DNA of 64,000 nucleotides from an uncultured Lachnospiraceae bacterium (GTDB lineage Bacteria > Bacillota > Clostridia > Lachnospirales > Lachnospiraceae): NCBI GenBank assembly GCA_958402795.1, contig CATXUX010000001.1:1-64000 (forward strand), written 5' to 3'. Each line of letters starts with the position of its first letter. Positions within the stretch are counted from its first letter, which is position 1. The notes under the pieces are model-generated. The model had not been told where the DNA came from. It saw only the letters and a program-made list of their open reading frames with translations, and searched no databases. Shown here piece after piece: positions 25,932-34,195 of this stretch. Both the position numbers and the translations under genes were made by a program.

Positions 25932-26708
25932 TCACCTCCAGCGGCTTTTTGCCTGTATTTCAAGTTCCGTAAATGTTGCGGCTGATACCGCCACTTCCAC
26001 CGTGTTCAGCCCCGCTTCAAGCGTAGGGAAATTCAGCTCGCCAATATACGGCAGGGCATTGCGGAGCGTGTTTCCCTCCGAGTCCTCCACCCATGCCGTC
26101 ATTTTCGCTGTATCCACCACCAGCGTCTCCCCTTCCGAAAGCGTGGCGTTTGCTATTTTCAGCTCCGCCCCGTTTGTAGAAATGCTGATATACCTGCCTG
26201 CCCCGGATGCCAGGATGCCTTTCAGCCGGTACACGGGATTGGAGTATAAGTTTCCAAGCCTCCGCCTCACCGTGTGGCTCCCTGCTTCCGTGATGGTAAA
26301 GACCTCATCCTCCGCAGCGTAGCCGAAGGGGTCAGGGCAGAAAAAAGCGAGGTCGAAGGTCGCCGCAAGCCGCACCACCCGCTCAAAGGTTACGCCCTCC
26401 TGGAGCCTTGCGTAATACACCCGCCCCGGCTCCGTGTCAAGCATAAGCGCACACACGCCTTTGTCCGGGCTTAACCAGCTTACGATCTCATCCTTGCACC
26501 GGAGCAGCTCCGCCGCCGTCCGCTTTGGAGGGATGAAGCAGGATATTTCTATCACCCGTCCGGAGAGGGACGCACCCAGGTCAATCAGCCCGTCCCTGCC
26601 CGCCATGGAAATGGTGCGGTTCTTTAATTCCGGCACCCGGTTCTCCGTGGCCATGCGGCTTGCAATCCCCATGCTTTTTGATGTGACGCTGTCAAAAGAA
26701 AACCCCAT
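25932..26708 (-). CDS. Distal tail protein (Dit family)
   Basis: 258 residues starting MGFSFDSVTSKSMGIASRM. The N-terminal ring domain contains RVIEISCFIPPKRTAAELL and LDTEPGRVYYARLQEGVTFE. The galectin-like C-terminal half includes TNGAELKIANATLSEGETLV and LEAGLNTVEVAVSA, a typical siphovirus Dit. It forms the hub between tail tube and tip and lies between the tape measure and tip genes as expected. Confidence 0.88.
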   Translation of the reverse strand: MGFSFDSVTSKSMGIASRMATENRVPELKNRTISMAGRDGLIDLGASLSGRVIEISCFIPPKRTAAELLRCKDEIVSWLSPDKGVCALMLDTEPGRVYYARLQEGVTFERVVRLAATFDLAFFCPDPFGYAAEDEVFTITEAGSHTVRRRLGNLYSNPVYRLKGILASGAGRYISISTNGAELKIANATLSEGETLVVDTAKMTAWVEDSEGNTLRNALPYIGELNFPTLEAGLNTVEVAVSAATFTELEIQAKSRWR

Positions 26709-26724
26709 CTGCCTGCCCCCTTTC

Positions 26725-29571
26725 CTACGAATAGCCGTTTGCCCGCCGCCCCTGCTGGAGCTGCCGGTAAAGCTGCTGTGAGATTTTGCGGATGTCCTCC
26801 TCGCTCCTCACGTTCATTTCCTTCACCTCAATCAGCGGCCCGTTGATGGAGCCGCCCTGTGACACACCGTCCCCGCTGTTTCCGGATACGGAAATCTCCT
26901 GCACGGCTGCGGAAGGGTTCAGGACCATATCCGCCGCCACGCCGTCCACTGCCTTTGCCACCATGCTCTTACTGTCCTCAATGCCCTTTGCCAGCCCCTT
27001 CATGAAGTCCGGCATCCAGCTCTCGTAATCGGTCAGCGGCCCTTCGTCCGGCACGGAGAAGTGCAGGAAGGACTTGATCTTGTTCGCCACGCTGCTCACG
27101 GCGTCGCCCACGGCTCCGATACAGCTCTTGATGCCGTTCACGATGCCCATGATCATGTCCTTGCCCCACTGCAGGGCTTTGGACGGCAGGCTCGTGATGA
27201 AGGAGATCGCCTGGTTGAATCCTTCCTTGATGGAGGACACGATTTTACCCATGGTTCCCTTAATGCCGCTCCAGATGTTATTGAACACTGTGGTGACCGT
27301 ACTTTTAATGCTGTTCACAACACTTGAAACTGTGGATTTTATGCCATTCCACACAGAAGTGACCGTGGATTTAATCCCATTTACCACGCTTGTGACCGCA
27401 GCCTTTATCGCATTCCATACAGTTGTAATTACCGTCTTAATGGCATTCAGAACCGTAGTGACTGTATTTTTGATGGCGTTCCAAGCCGTGGTAATAAAGG
27501 TCTGAATTGCCGTCACCACTGTCGTGACCACGGTTTTTATCCCGTTCCAAACAGTCGTGAATACTGTCTTTATGGCATTTAAGACCGTTGTGATGATGGT
27601 CTTGTAAATATTGAAATAAGTGGTGATAATTGTTTTTATTACTTCCACCACTGTGCTGAATATGGTTTTTATCCCTTCCCACAGCCCGGAAAAGAAATCC
27701 TTGATCCCGTTCCACACAGCCTGCGCCGTGGACGAGATGGCCTCCCATGCCGCCGTGAAGAAGTTTTTGATGGCCTCCCATACGGCAATGGCGACCTCCT
27801 TCACATTCTCCCAGAGGTTGATCCAGAACTGCCGGAAATCCTCATTCGTATTCCACAGATAAATAAAGGCCGCCACCAGTGCCGTGATTGCCGCTATGAT
27901 TAAGAAGATGGGGTTCGCCAGCATGGTGGTGTTTAAGGCGGCAAAAGCGGTCTTGACAGTGTTTATCACTCCCGCCACTTTTGGGACAATCGTCATGATC
28001 GTGCCGACCGCAGACACCACTTTCCCAATGACAATCAGCACCGGCCCCAGAGCCGCAGCAAGGAGCGCAATGGTAGTCACCACCTTTTTCGTCCCCTCGT
28101 CCATGCCATTGAGCCAGTCTACGAACTGCTGCACCCACCCCACAATCATTTTGATGGCGGGCATCAGAAGCTCCCCAAAAGAAATAGCCAGCCCTTCCAA
28201 AGCTGACTTTAAGATGGTGATCTGCCCCTGCAGGTTGTCAAGCTGTGTGTCCGCCATCTGCTGCGCCGCGCCGCCGCTGTCGATGATGGACTGCTGCAGG
28301 TCATCCCAGGTATCGCCGGTATTGGCAAGCAGGGCGTTCACGGAGGACAGGTCGGTCTTGTTGAAAATCTGCCCGATGATGTTGGACTTCTCCGCTGCCG
28401 TCATGCCGTCCATGCTCGTGTTCAGGTCACCGAGGATATCATTGAGGGAGCGCATATTCCCCTCGGAATCATAGACATCCAGGCCAAGCTGCTCCATGCA
28501 GGCGGCCGCCTTGTCGGTCGGGTTCTGCAGGGAGAGGATAACATTCCTTAAGTGTGTGCCGCCCTCCGCACCCTTGATGCCGTTGTTAGCAAGGATGCCG
28601 AGAGCCGTGTTCAGCTCCGCCGTGCCTCCCTTTACGGTCTTTGCGGTCGCGCCGATGGTAAGGATGCCCTCGCCGAGCTGCGCCACGGAGGTGTTGGTGG
28701 TGGAGGCGGTCTTCGCCATCTGGTCGACCATCGTCCCCGCCTCATCCACGCCCATGCCCAGGGCGGACATGGCATCCGTCACCATGTCCGATGCCGCCGC
28801 AAGGTCAATGCCGCCGGCCGCCGCAAGATTTAGGACGGTAGGGAGCGTGTCGCACATCTGCTGTGTGTCATATCCGGCAAGGGCGAGGTAGTTCAAAGCC
28901 TCCGCACACTCGCTTGCGGAGAACGCTGTCTCGCTGCCCATCTTCTTTGCCAGTGCGGAAAGCGTATCCATCGTGTTGACGCTCTCGCCATTGACCGTGG
29001 ACATGGCATCCTTCGTAATTCCCATCGTTGCCTGCACCTGCGACATAGACGACTCAAAATTTGCCGCCGTGCTGACCGCCGCCGTGCCGAGGGCGGTCAC
29101 GCCTGCCGTGACGGGGAGCAGCTTCTGCCCGGCGGAGGAAATATTATCCCCGACGGTCTTCAGCTTTTCGCCTGTGGCAGCTATCTTCTGAACCGCTGTT
29201 GCCGACTGGTTTGCCTGATTTTCTAATTCCTTTAACCGCTGTTCGGTCTCTATGATTTCACGCTGGAGCGCATCGTACTGATCCTGTGTGATCTCCCCGT
29301 TTGCGAGGGCTTCATTTGCCTGCTCCGCCGCCGTTTTCAGTGTGGCGAGTTTCTCCTTGGTTTCGGAAACAGCCTCGCCCAAAAGCCTGTGCTTCTGTGC
29401 CAGCAGTTCCGTGTTGCCGGGGTCTAATTTCAGGAGCTTCTCCACATCCCGTAGCTGTCCCTGCGTATCCCGGATGGAGGAATTGACTCCCTTTAATGCG
29501 GTCTGTAACTTGGTGGTATCCCCGCCGATCTCAACAGTGATACCCTTGATTCTGTTCGCCACGGCGGACAC
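26725..29571 (-). CDS. Tape measure protein
   Basis: 948 residues that set tail length. The N-terminal 160 residues are coiled coil (GVNSSIRDTQGQLRDVEKLL). The TMP core domain follows (ESSMSQVQATMGITKDAM, LAKKMGSETAFSASECAEAL), then several membrane-spanning hydrophobic segments (KVVTTIALLAAALGPVLIVI, PIFLIIAAITALVAAFIYLW). From about residue 640 to 790 there are tandem 11/22-residue repeats of the type TTVWNAIKTVV. The track start is GTG; a second GTG nine bases in has the better spacing to AAAGGGG, so the true start may be 29562. Confidence 0.93.
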   Translation of the reverse strand: MSAVANRIKGITVEIGGDTTKLQTALKGVNSSIRDTQGQLRDVEKLLKLDPGNTELLAQKHRLLGEAVSETKEKLATLKTAAEQANEALANGEITQDQYDALQREIIETEQRLKELENQANQSATAVQKIAATGEKLKTVGDNISSAGQKLLPVTAGVTALGTAAVSTAANFESSMSQVQATMGITKDAMSTVNGESVNTMDTLSALAKKMGSETAFSASECAEALNYLALAGYDTQQMCDTLPTVLNLAAAGGIDLAAASDMVTDAMSALGMGVDEAGTMVDQMAKTASTTNTSVAQLGEGILTIGATAKTVKGGTAELNTALGILANNGIKGAEGGTHLRNVILSLQNPTDKAAACMEQLGLDVYDSEGNMRSLNDILGDLNTSMDGMTAAEKSNIIGQIFNKTDLSSVNALLANTGDTWDDLQQSIIDSGGAAQQMADTQLDNLQGQITILKSALEGLAISFGELLMPAIKMIVGWVQQFVDWLNGMDEGTKKVVTTIALLAAALGPVLIVIGKVVSAVGTIMTIVPKVAGVINTVKTAFAALNTTMLANPIFLIIAAITALVAAFIYLWNTNEDFRQFWINLWENVKEVAIAVWEAIKNFFTAAWEAISSTAQAVWNGIKDFFSGLWEGIKTIFSTVVEVIKTIITTYFNIYKTIITTVLNAIKTVFTTVWNGIKTVVTTVVTAIQTFITTAWNAIKNTVTTVLNAIKTVITTVWNAIKAAVTSVVNGIKSTVTSVWNGIKSTVSSVVNSIKSTVTTVFNNIWSGIKGTMGKIVSSIKEGFNQAISFITSLPSKALQWGKDMIMGIVNGIKSCIGAVGDAVSSVANKIKSFLHFSVPDEGPLTDYESWMPDFMKGLAKGIEDSKSMVAKAVDGVAADMVLNPSAAVQEISVSGNSGDGVSQGGSINGPLIEVKEMNVRSEEDIRKISQQLYRQLQQGRRANGYS

Positions 29572-29614
29572 CCCTTTCTGCTAAACTGCAAAATAAAACC
29601 CAAGAGGATGCCGT

Positions 29615-30156
29615 CTAAAAGCGGTCAAAATCCTCCTGGGTAGCGATTTCCTTATATCCCTTGTATTCGTCATTCCTGCTCTCCGCGAACATATCGTTGA
29701 CCATCCCGATGGTGAGCAGGTCAAGGTCACGGATGGAAAGCCCAAGCTGTACGCACCGGAGCAGGAACAGCGGCGTTGTCATTTCCCGGTCAGTCGGGCG
29801 AAGTTTTTTTTAGACTGGACATCCGTCTGCACGTTCAGCCCCCAAAGCTGTATCAGCTTGGGCAGCACCTGGTAGATGGAGAACGTGTTGAATTCGTCCA
29901 GCCACTCCTCCGGGCTGTCCGGGATATCCGGGTCTGCGTGTTTCGCCATTACATAGGCGATATTCTCAAACATCTCCAAAGAGAATAAATCCAGATTGGA
30001 ACTCTCCTCGTCACCGTCGCCTATGGACTTCTCCAGGGAACGCAGGTCTTTATAAATATCCCGGTGGAACTTCATCCGGTAAATGCGCGGGATGGCGGCA
30101 GACGCCTTGAAAGGCACCTGCTTCCCGTCAATCTCGATATTCTGTTTCATGCTCAT
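29615..30156 (-). CDS. Tail assembly chaperone, -1 frameshift extended product
   Basis: Predicted gpGT-like fusion. The upstream frame (29779-30156) is read to the slippery heptamer A AAA AAC at 29803-29809. After a -1 shift, translation continues for about 60 codons in an open frame ending at TAG 29615-29617, with sequence KLRPTDREMTTPLFLLRCVQ, then LGLSIRDLDLLTIGMVNDMF, then AESRNDEYKGYKEIATQEDF. That extension has no start codon of its own with a ribosome site, and its composition is typical of tail chaperone C-termini. The location just before the tape measure gene is the conserved place for this programmed frameshift. Confidence 0.85.
29779..30156 (-). CDS. Tail assembly chaperone, short form
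   Basis: 125 residues starting MSMKQNIEIDGKQVPFKAS. It has the Gp13/14-like all-helical fold (AIPRIYRMKFHRDIYKDLRS, LEMFENIAYVMAKHADPDIP) seen in siphophage tail assembly chaperones. It ends in SKKNFARLTGK* if no frameshift occurs. It coats the tape measure protein during tail assembly and lies four bases after the major tail protein gene. Confidence 0.88.
   Translation of the reverse strand: MSMKQNIEIDGKQVPFKASAAIPRIYRMKFHRDIYKDLRSLEKSIGDGDEESSNLDLFSLEMFENIAYVMAKHADPDIPDSPEEWLDEFNTFSIYQVLPKLIQLWGLNVQTDVQSKKNFARLTGK
29803..29809 (-). promoter_or_regulatory. Programmed -1 ribosomal frameshift slippery site
   Basis: Minus strand A AAA AAC within a run of eight A residues, in the correct zero frame (codons TCT AAA AAA AAC). 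It leads to the 29615 stop. Confidence 0.87.
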
Positions 30157-30159
30157 AAA

Positions 30160-30783
30160 TTAACCCTCCTCCCCTGTATCAACCGTTCCGCCGGATTCTG
30201 TATCCGCACCGCCGCCCGCTGCCGTGTCCGGCAGGTACACGCTCTTGTACCAATTCTGGTAGACCTCATCTGTAGTGGCATCCCCGGTTTTCGCCTTCAC
30301 ATAGCCGCTTGCCAGCGGAGCCGCCGTGATGGACAGCGTCTCGGTCTGCACCTCGATCTCATCCTCATTGGTCTGGGATTCAATGGTCGGGCGCGCCGCC
30401 GAACAGTTGTACAGCACATGGCGGATTTTCCGCACATCCCCGTCAAACTCAAACAGCAGGGCGAAGTTCTCCGTCTCCGCGTTGGCATTTTCCAGAAGCA
30501 CCTTGTTTTCATCCAGCGACTCTTTCAGCACATCCGTGCGGAAGCTCTCCGGCACCATGGCAAGTTCCAGGTCACCCTCGTAGCCCATGTTGTTGCTGAC
30601 CGTGTAATAAGCATAGCCATCTGCGTAGAAATTGCTCGGCTCGCCGTTGGGATCAAGGGAAAGGGAAACGGCGCCGGGCATCGCAACAGGCGTGCCAAAG
30701 GACACCGCCCCGTCCGTCCCCAGCGTCAGCAGCGCGTAATGCACGTTGCAGATGTTGAATTTCACTTTATTCTTCTTCGGCAT
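30160..30783 (-). CDS. Major tail protein
   Basis: 207 residues from MPKKNKVKFNICNVHYALL; upstream codons belong to the overlapping gene. The phi13-type tail tube features are visible: SLDPNGEPSNFYADGYAYYT, SNNMGYEGDLELAMVPESF, and FALLFEFDGDVRKIRHVLYN. The C-terminus adds a low-complexity Gly/Asp/Thr tail. It polymerises into the tail tube around the tape measure. Confidence 0.87.
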   Translation of the reverse strand: MPKKNKVKFNICNVHYALLTLGTDGAVSFGTPVAMPGAVSLSLDPNGEPSNFYADGYAYYTVSNNMGYEGDLELAMVPESFRTDVLKESLDENKVLLENANAETENFALLFEFDGDVRKIRHVLYNCSAARPTIESQTNEDEIEVQTETLSITAAPLASGYVKAKTGDATTDEVYQNWYKSVYLPDTAAGGGADTESGGTVDTGEEG

Positions 30784-31105
30784 CGTAAACCACCTCCATA
30801 TCGAATTGGTAGAGGACCTCGTACAGCTTCTCGCTGGCAATCCAGACCTCCGACTTGTTGTAGAAGATACGCCGCTTATCCAGCGCATCCTCCAGTTTCT
30901 TCTCCACCAACGGGTCCTTGGTGTCGGTGTACAGCTCTATCTTCACGCCGCTCGCCTTGAAGTACACCATGCCGTCAGCGGCGAAATTGTCGCTCTGCGG
31001 CAGGAGGTAACAGATAAACGGCGGCTCCGGCGATTCGCCCTCCGCAAAATGGTCATAGGCGAAGGGGATGCCGGTTTCCTTTAAAAGCGCCAGTAATGTT
31101 TTCAA
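30767..31105 (-). CDS. Tail completion/minor structural protein
   Basis: 112 residues starting MKTLLALLKETGIPFAYDHF. PPFICYLLPQSDNFAADGMV and the KIELYTDTKDPLVEKKLEDA segment match the small tail-terminator-type proteins that sit between the HK97 gp10-like gene and the major tail gene. It overlaps the major tail gene start by 17 bases. It probably caps the tail tube at the neck. Confidence 0.75.
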   Translation of the reverse strand: MKTLLALLKETGIPFAYDHFAEGESPEPPFICYLLPQSDNFAADGMVYFKASGVKIELYTDTKDPLVEKKLEDALDKRRIFYNKSEVWIASEKLYEVLYQFDMEVVYDAEEE

Positions 31106-31108
31106 AGC

Positions 31109-31489
31109 CTATCCCTCCAATGCTTTCTGTATCTCTTTTTCAAGCTGCTCGATACCGGCCTGCTCCGCCGCCGCGATATGCGGCTTTGCCGGGACGCGCC
31201 CGCCGCCCCGCTTTGCGTGGCCGTGTTCCAGAAGGTGCGTCAGTTGGTATCGGTTTTTGGAATGCACCGTCACTTCCAGCGAATTGGATGTTTCCTTCGT
31301 AGTTTTCACCGCCCATGACTTTGCATATTTCCCGGTATCCTTCGGCGCATTGGCTTCAATATCCTTACGCACCGCAGTCCCGGTTTTCTTCACCGCCTTT
31401 TTCACATCCTCCGTGGCAAGGTCCGCATATTCGGTCAGCCCCTTCATGATCTCCTCCGCCATCCGGTCGATAGATACGCCGTTCGCCAT
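31109..31489 (-). CDS. HK97 gp10-like neck protein
   Basis: 126 residues from MANGVSIDRMAEEIMKGLTE. The family pattern is evident: VKKAVKKTGTAVRKDIEANA, PKDTGKYAKSWAVK, and the His-rich LTHLLEHGHAKRGGGRVPAK. It connects head and tail. The start at 31489 follows the upstream gene's stop closely. Confidence 0.87.
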   Translation of the reverse strand: MANGVSIDRMAEEIMKGLTEYADLATEDVKKAVKKTGTAVRKDIEANAPKDTGKYAKSWAVKTTKETSNSLEVTVHSKNRYQLTHLLEHGHAKRGGGRVPAKPHIAAAEQAGIEQLEKEIQKALEG

Positions 31490-31491
31490 CG

Positions 31492-31833
31492 TCACCGCCT
31501 CGCTTTCCTGCATTTGAATTTGATACATTTCTTTTTATAGTTCATGTGGTCGACGGCGAGGATGTCGTAAATCCCGCCGTCAAACGCCACCCGGTATCCC
31601 GTGGAGTCAATCACGGATGCCTTCCTGCAGTATCTCACCGTGAAAGACACATCGGATTCATCCGCCACGGTCCCGGCCACGTCTGTCTCACTGGTCTGCT
31701 TCCCCGCCTCGCCGCCTGCCGTGGCATAGCAGGAATAATAATCCGCCCATGAGTTTTTATGGTTGCCGATATCATCCACAGCCACAGCATTTTTCTGAAA
31801 AGTGATCCGGACATTTAAAAGCGAAACCTCCAT
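31492..31833 (-). CDS. Head-tail adaptor (head closure protein)
   Basis: 113 residues, MEVSLLNVRITFQKNAVAVD. SWADYYSCYATAGGEAGKQT and VSFTVRYCRKASVIDSTGYR with FDGGIYDILAVDHMNYKKK are characteristic of SPP1 gp16/HK97 closure proteins. Its start overlaps the stop of the connector gene. It seals the portal after packaging. Confidence 0.85.
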   Translation of the reverse strand: MEVSLLNVRITFQKNAVAVDDIGNHKNSWADYYSCYATAGGEAGKQTSETDVAGTVADESDVSFTVRYCRKASVIDSTGYRVAFDGGIYDILAVDHMNYKKKCIKFKCRKARR

Positions 31834-32108
31834 CAGAACGCCTCCTTCCGGCTGCCGGAAAGCAATGCCCGGAGCGTCAGCATCATGGCGTGGTGGTCGG
31901 CTTCCTCCCGGTGTTCGTAGAGGTAAGCCGCAGCATACAGGACAGCCGTCTTAGCGTTTTCGTCCTTTTCCAGCACGCTCCTGTCATCCGTGCGGATAAT
32001 GTCCATGCAGATTTTTTCAGACGACTGCAAAAGATGCCCGATAAGGGCATCGTCCTCGTCATAATCCACACGGAGGTAGTTCTTCATCTCTTCCAGCGTC
32101 ACCACCAT
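31833..32108 (-). CDS. Head-tail connector (gp6-like)
   Basis: 91 residues starting MVVTLEEMKNYLRVDYDEDD. The helical pattern IGHLLQSSEKICMDIIRTD and LYAAAYLYEHREEADHHAM is the usual phage connector (DNA packaging) protein that docks below the portal. It lies 19 bases after the capsid gene. Confidence 0.87.
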   Translation of the reverse strand: MVVTLEEMKNYLRVDYDEDDALIGHLLQSSEKICMDIIRTDDRSVLEKDENAKTAVLYAAAYLYEHREEADHHAMMLTLRALLSGSRKEAF

Positions 32109-32127
32109 GCCTGCACCGCCTCCCTTT

Positions 32128-33348
32128 TTAAGTCCCGGATGCGGCTTTCTGCACCAGCACCTTCACTGCTTCCGCAAGGATCAGCTTGCCGTCCACACGC
32201 TGCGAGGCAAGGAAGCCCACCTGCCCGCTTGCCGCGAACAGCTCATTCAGGCGCTTGAAGCTGCGCCCCTGCCGGTCTGCGATCCAGTAATAGGAGAAGT
32301 CACCAAAAGCGATGGTCTTTGCTCCTGCGGCAATGGCCGGCATATAGGCGGAAGTCTTGACCGGCCTGCCAAGGATGGTGTCCGGAGTACCCGCCGTAAG
32401 GGAAGGCTGCCATAAATACTGCCCGTTGCTGTCCTTCAGCTTGCGGATGGCCTTGATGGTGGAGTCGTTTAATACCCACACGGATTTCTTGCGGTACGGG
32501 GATTTCAGCGAATAATATAAATCCATCAGCTCATCCGCCGTCACTGCTGTGGAAGATGCGGCGGTCACGCCCGTTTCCGCACCGCCCGTGGCCGCCAAAA
32601 CGCCCAGCGGCTTGCCCGTGCCGTTGCCCGTGAAGAACGCCTCCTCTTCTTTCGCCCCGATCCTGCGGGCAAACTCGCGGAAGATATAGGACTGCAGGTC
32701 AAACACGCTGTCGTTCAACAGCTCCTCGGAAACCTTGATCATGGTGCCGAGCTTATACGCCCCGATGGAGACCTGCCCGAAGGAGTCGTCGCTCTCCGGG
32801 AACGCCCCCTCCTCGTCAATCCACGATGCCGTACCCTTGGACGCAACAACAGGAATCTTCCGGTCGCCGCTGGAAGTCTTGATGACCTTCGCCATCTGCC
32901 GGAAGATGTTCTCCTCCTCCAATGCCTCCACCAGAGTCCTTTCGTATTCATCTGGCACAAGGTAGCCGCCCTCGGAGTCCGTGCCAATCTGCAGGGCGTT
33001 GGTCACATTGGGCATAGGAACCTTGGAGCGCATGGCATTCCAGAAGTTCTTCCGGTAATCGTCAGAGGCACGCCCGGTCTTATCCTCCGCATCGTCCGCG
33101 TCCGCCCTGCCGCCCGGCTTCCCCGTGAGGGGCTTGTTAACCGGGCGGTTCAGCTCCGCGTCCAAAGCCTCCTGCCGCTCCAGCCTTGCGATCTCTTTCC
33201 CAAGGTCGGTGATCTCCTGCTCCATCTTCGTGTATGCGGCGTCATCCTCTGCGGAAAGGACTCCGTTTTCCTTCCTGTGGGAATCTAAGAATGCCTTTGC
33301 CGCCTCCCATGCCTTCGCGCGCTTCTCACGCAGTTCAAGAATCGTCAT
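32128..33348 (-). CDS. HK97-fold major capsid protein
   Basis: 406 residues. About the first 100 form a coiled-coil delta/scaffold domain (LSAEDDAAYTKMEQEITDLG) expected to be removed by the neighbouring protease. The mature shell domain then has GGYLVPDEYERTLVEALEEE, WIDEEGAFPESDDSFGQVSI, LNDSVFDLQSYIFREFARRI and GDFSYYWIADRQGRSFKRL. It forms the icosahedral head. Confidence 0.95.
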   Translation of the reverse strand: MTILELREKRAKAWEAAKAFLDSHRKENGVLSAEDDAAYTKMEQEITDLGKEIARLERQEALDAELNRPVNKPLTGKPGGRADADDAEDKTGRASDDYRKNFWNAMRSKVPMPNVTNALQIGTDSEGGYLVPDEYERTLVEALEEENIFRQMAKVIKTSSGDRKIPVVASKGTASWIDEEGAFPESDDSFGQVSIGAYKLGTMIKVSEELLNDSVFDLQSYIFREFARRIGAKEEEAFFTGNGTGKPLGVLAATGGAETGVTAASSTAVTADELMDLYYSLKSPYRKKSVWVLNDSTIKAIRKLKDSNGQYLWQPSLTAGTPDTILGRPVKTSAYMPAIAAGAKTIAFGDFSYYWIADRQGRSFKRLNELFAASGQVGFLASQRVDGKLILAEAVKVLVQKAASGT

Positions 33349-33364
33349 AATGAAATCCTCCTTC

Positions 33365-34195
33365 TTATTGTTTCAATAAATTAAGCCGCTCCATGAGTGC
33401 GTCCACGGAACGGCCGGTTTCTGTATCCGGTGCAGGGATTTGTGCCTGCGTCTGGATATCTGCTTTCGGTTTTTCCCCGCCATATTTGGCGGCCAGTTTA
33501 TTCAAAAGGGCGTTGTTTGCCGCCCTGCGGAAGAACAGCATGGAGCTTGTGGAAGGAGGGAGTTTCTCTTCCTCATCATCTTCGGAACTGCCGCCCTCCT
33601 CACCTTCCTCCGGCTCCTTTTCCGGCTCTGCCTTTGCCCGCACCATGATCTCATCCGCAAAGCCAAGCTCCACCGCTTTGTTGGCATCCATCCACGTTTC
33701 CGCATCCATCAGATGCGACAGCTTCGGACGGGAAAGCCCCGTCTTTAATACATAAGCGTTGATGATGGACTCCTTCACCTCGGAGAGCATATCAATGGCT
33801 TTCTGCATCTCGGCATGGTCGCCCCAGGCGATGGTGGCGGGATTGTGTATCATCAGCATGGATACCGGGGACACCAGGACGGTGTCGCCTGCCATGGCGA
33901 TCACACTGGCGGCGCTTGCGGCGATGCCGTCTATTTTTACGGTTACCTTTCCCTTATAGTTGGAGAGCATATTGTAAATCTGTGCTGCCGCCACGCAGTC
34001 ACCGCCCGGCGAATTAATCCACACGGTAATATCGCCCGTGCCGCTGTTCAGCTCATCCTTAAAAAGCTGCGGCGTGACGTCATCATCAAACCAGCTTTCC
34101 TCTGCGATGGTGCCGTTCAGTTCCAGTATCCGCTCTGTCACTTCCGGCTCCTGGTTCTTCGCCTTCCTCCAGCTCCAGAACTTCTTCGTTTTCAT
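33365..34195 (-). CDS. Head maturation protease, ClpP-related
   Basis: 276 residues from MKTKKFWSWRKAKNQEPEVT. The ClpP fold shows WINSPGGDCVAAAQIYNML, catalytic Ser in IAASAASVIAMAGDTVLV, His in SMLMIHNPATIAWGDHAEM, and Asp in SHLMDAETWMDANKAVELGF. A C-terminal acidic linker (EKEPEEGEEGGSSEDDEEEK) is unusual in length. It removes the capsid delta domain. The start lies 110 bases inside the end of the portal gene. Confidence 0.92.
   Translation of the reverse strand: MKTKKFWSWRKAKNQEPEVTERILELNGTIAEESWFDDDVTPQLFKDELNSGTGDITVWINSPGGDCVAAAQIYNMLSNYKGKVTVKIDGIAASAASVIAMAGDTVLVSPVSMLMIHNPATIAWGDHAEMQKAIDMLSEVKESIINAYVLKTGLSRPKLSHLMDAETWMDANKAVELGFADEIMVRAKAEPEKEPEEGEEGGSSEDDEEEKLPPSTSSMLFFRRAANNALLNKLAAKYGGEKPKADIQTQAQIPAPDTETGRSVDALMERLNLLKQ

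Noticed and set aside
27300..27780. Repeated DNA in the tape measure gene, considered as a repeat array or CRISPR-like structure
   Set aside because: The repeats are coding: 11/22-residue amphipathic units typical of tape measure proteins, not spaced identical repeats.
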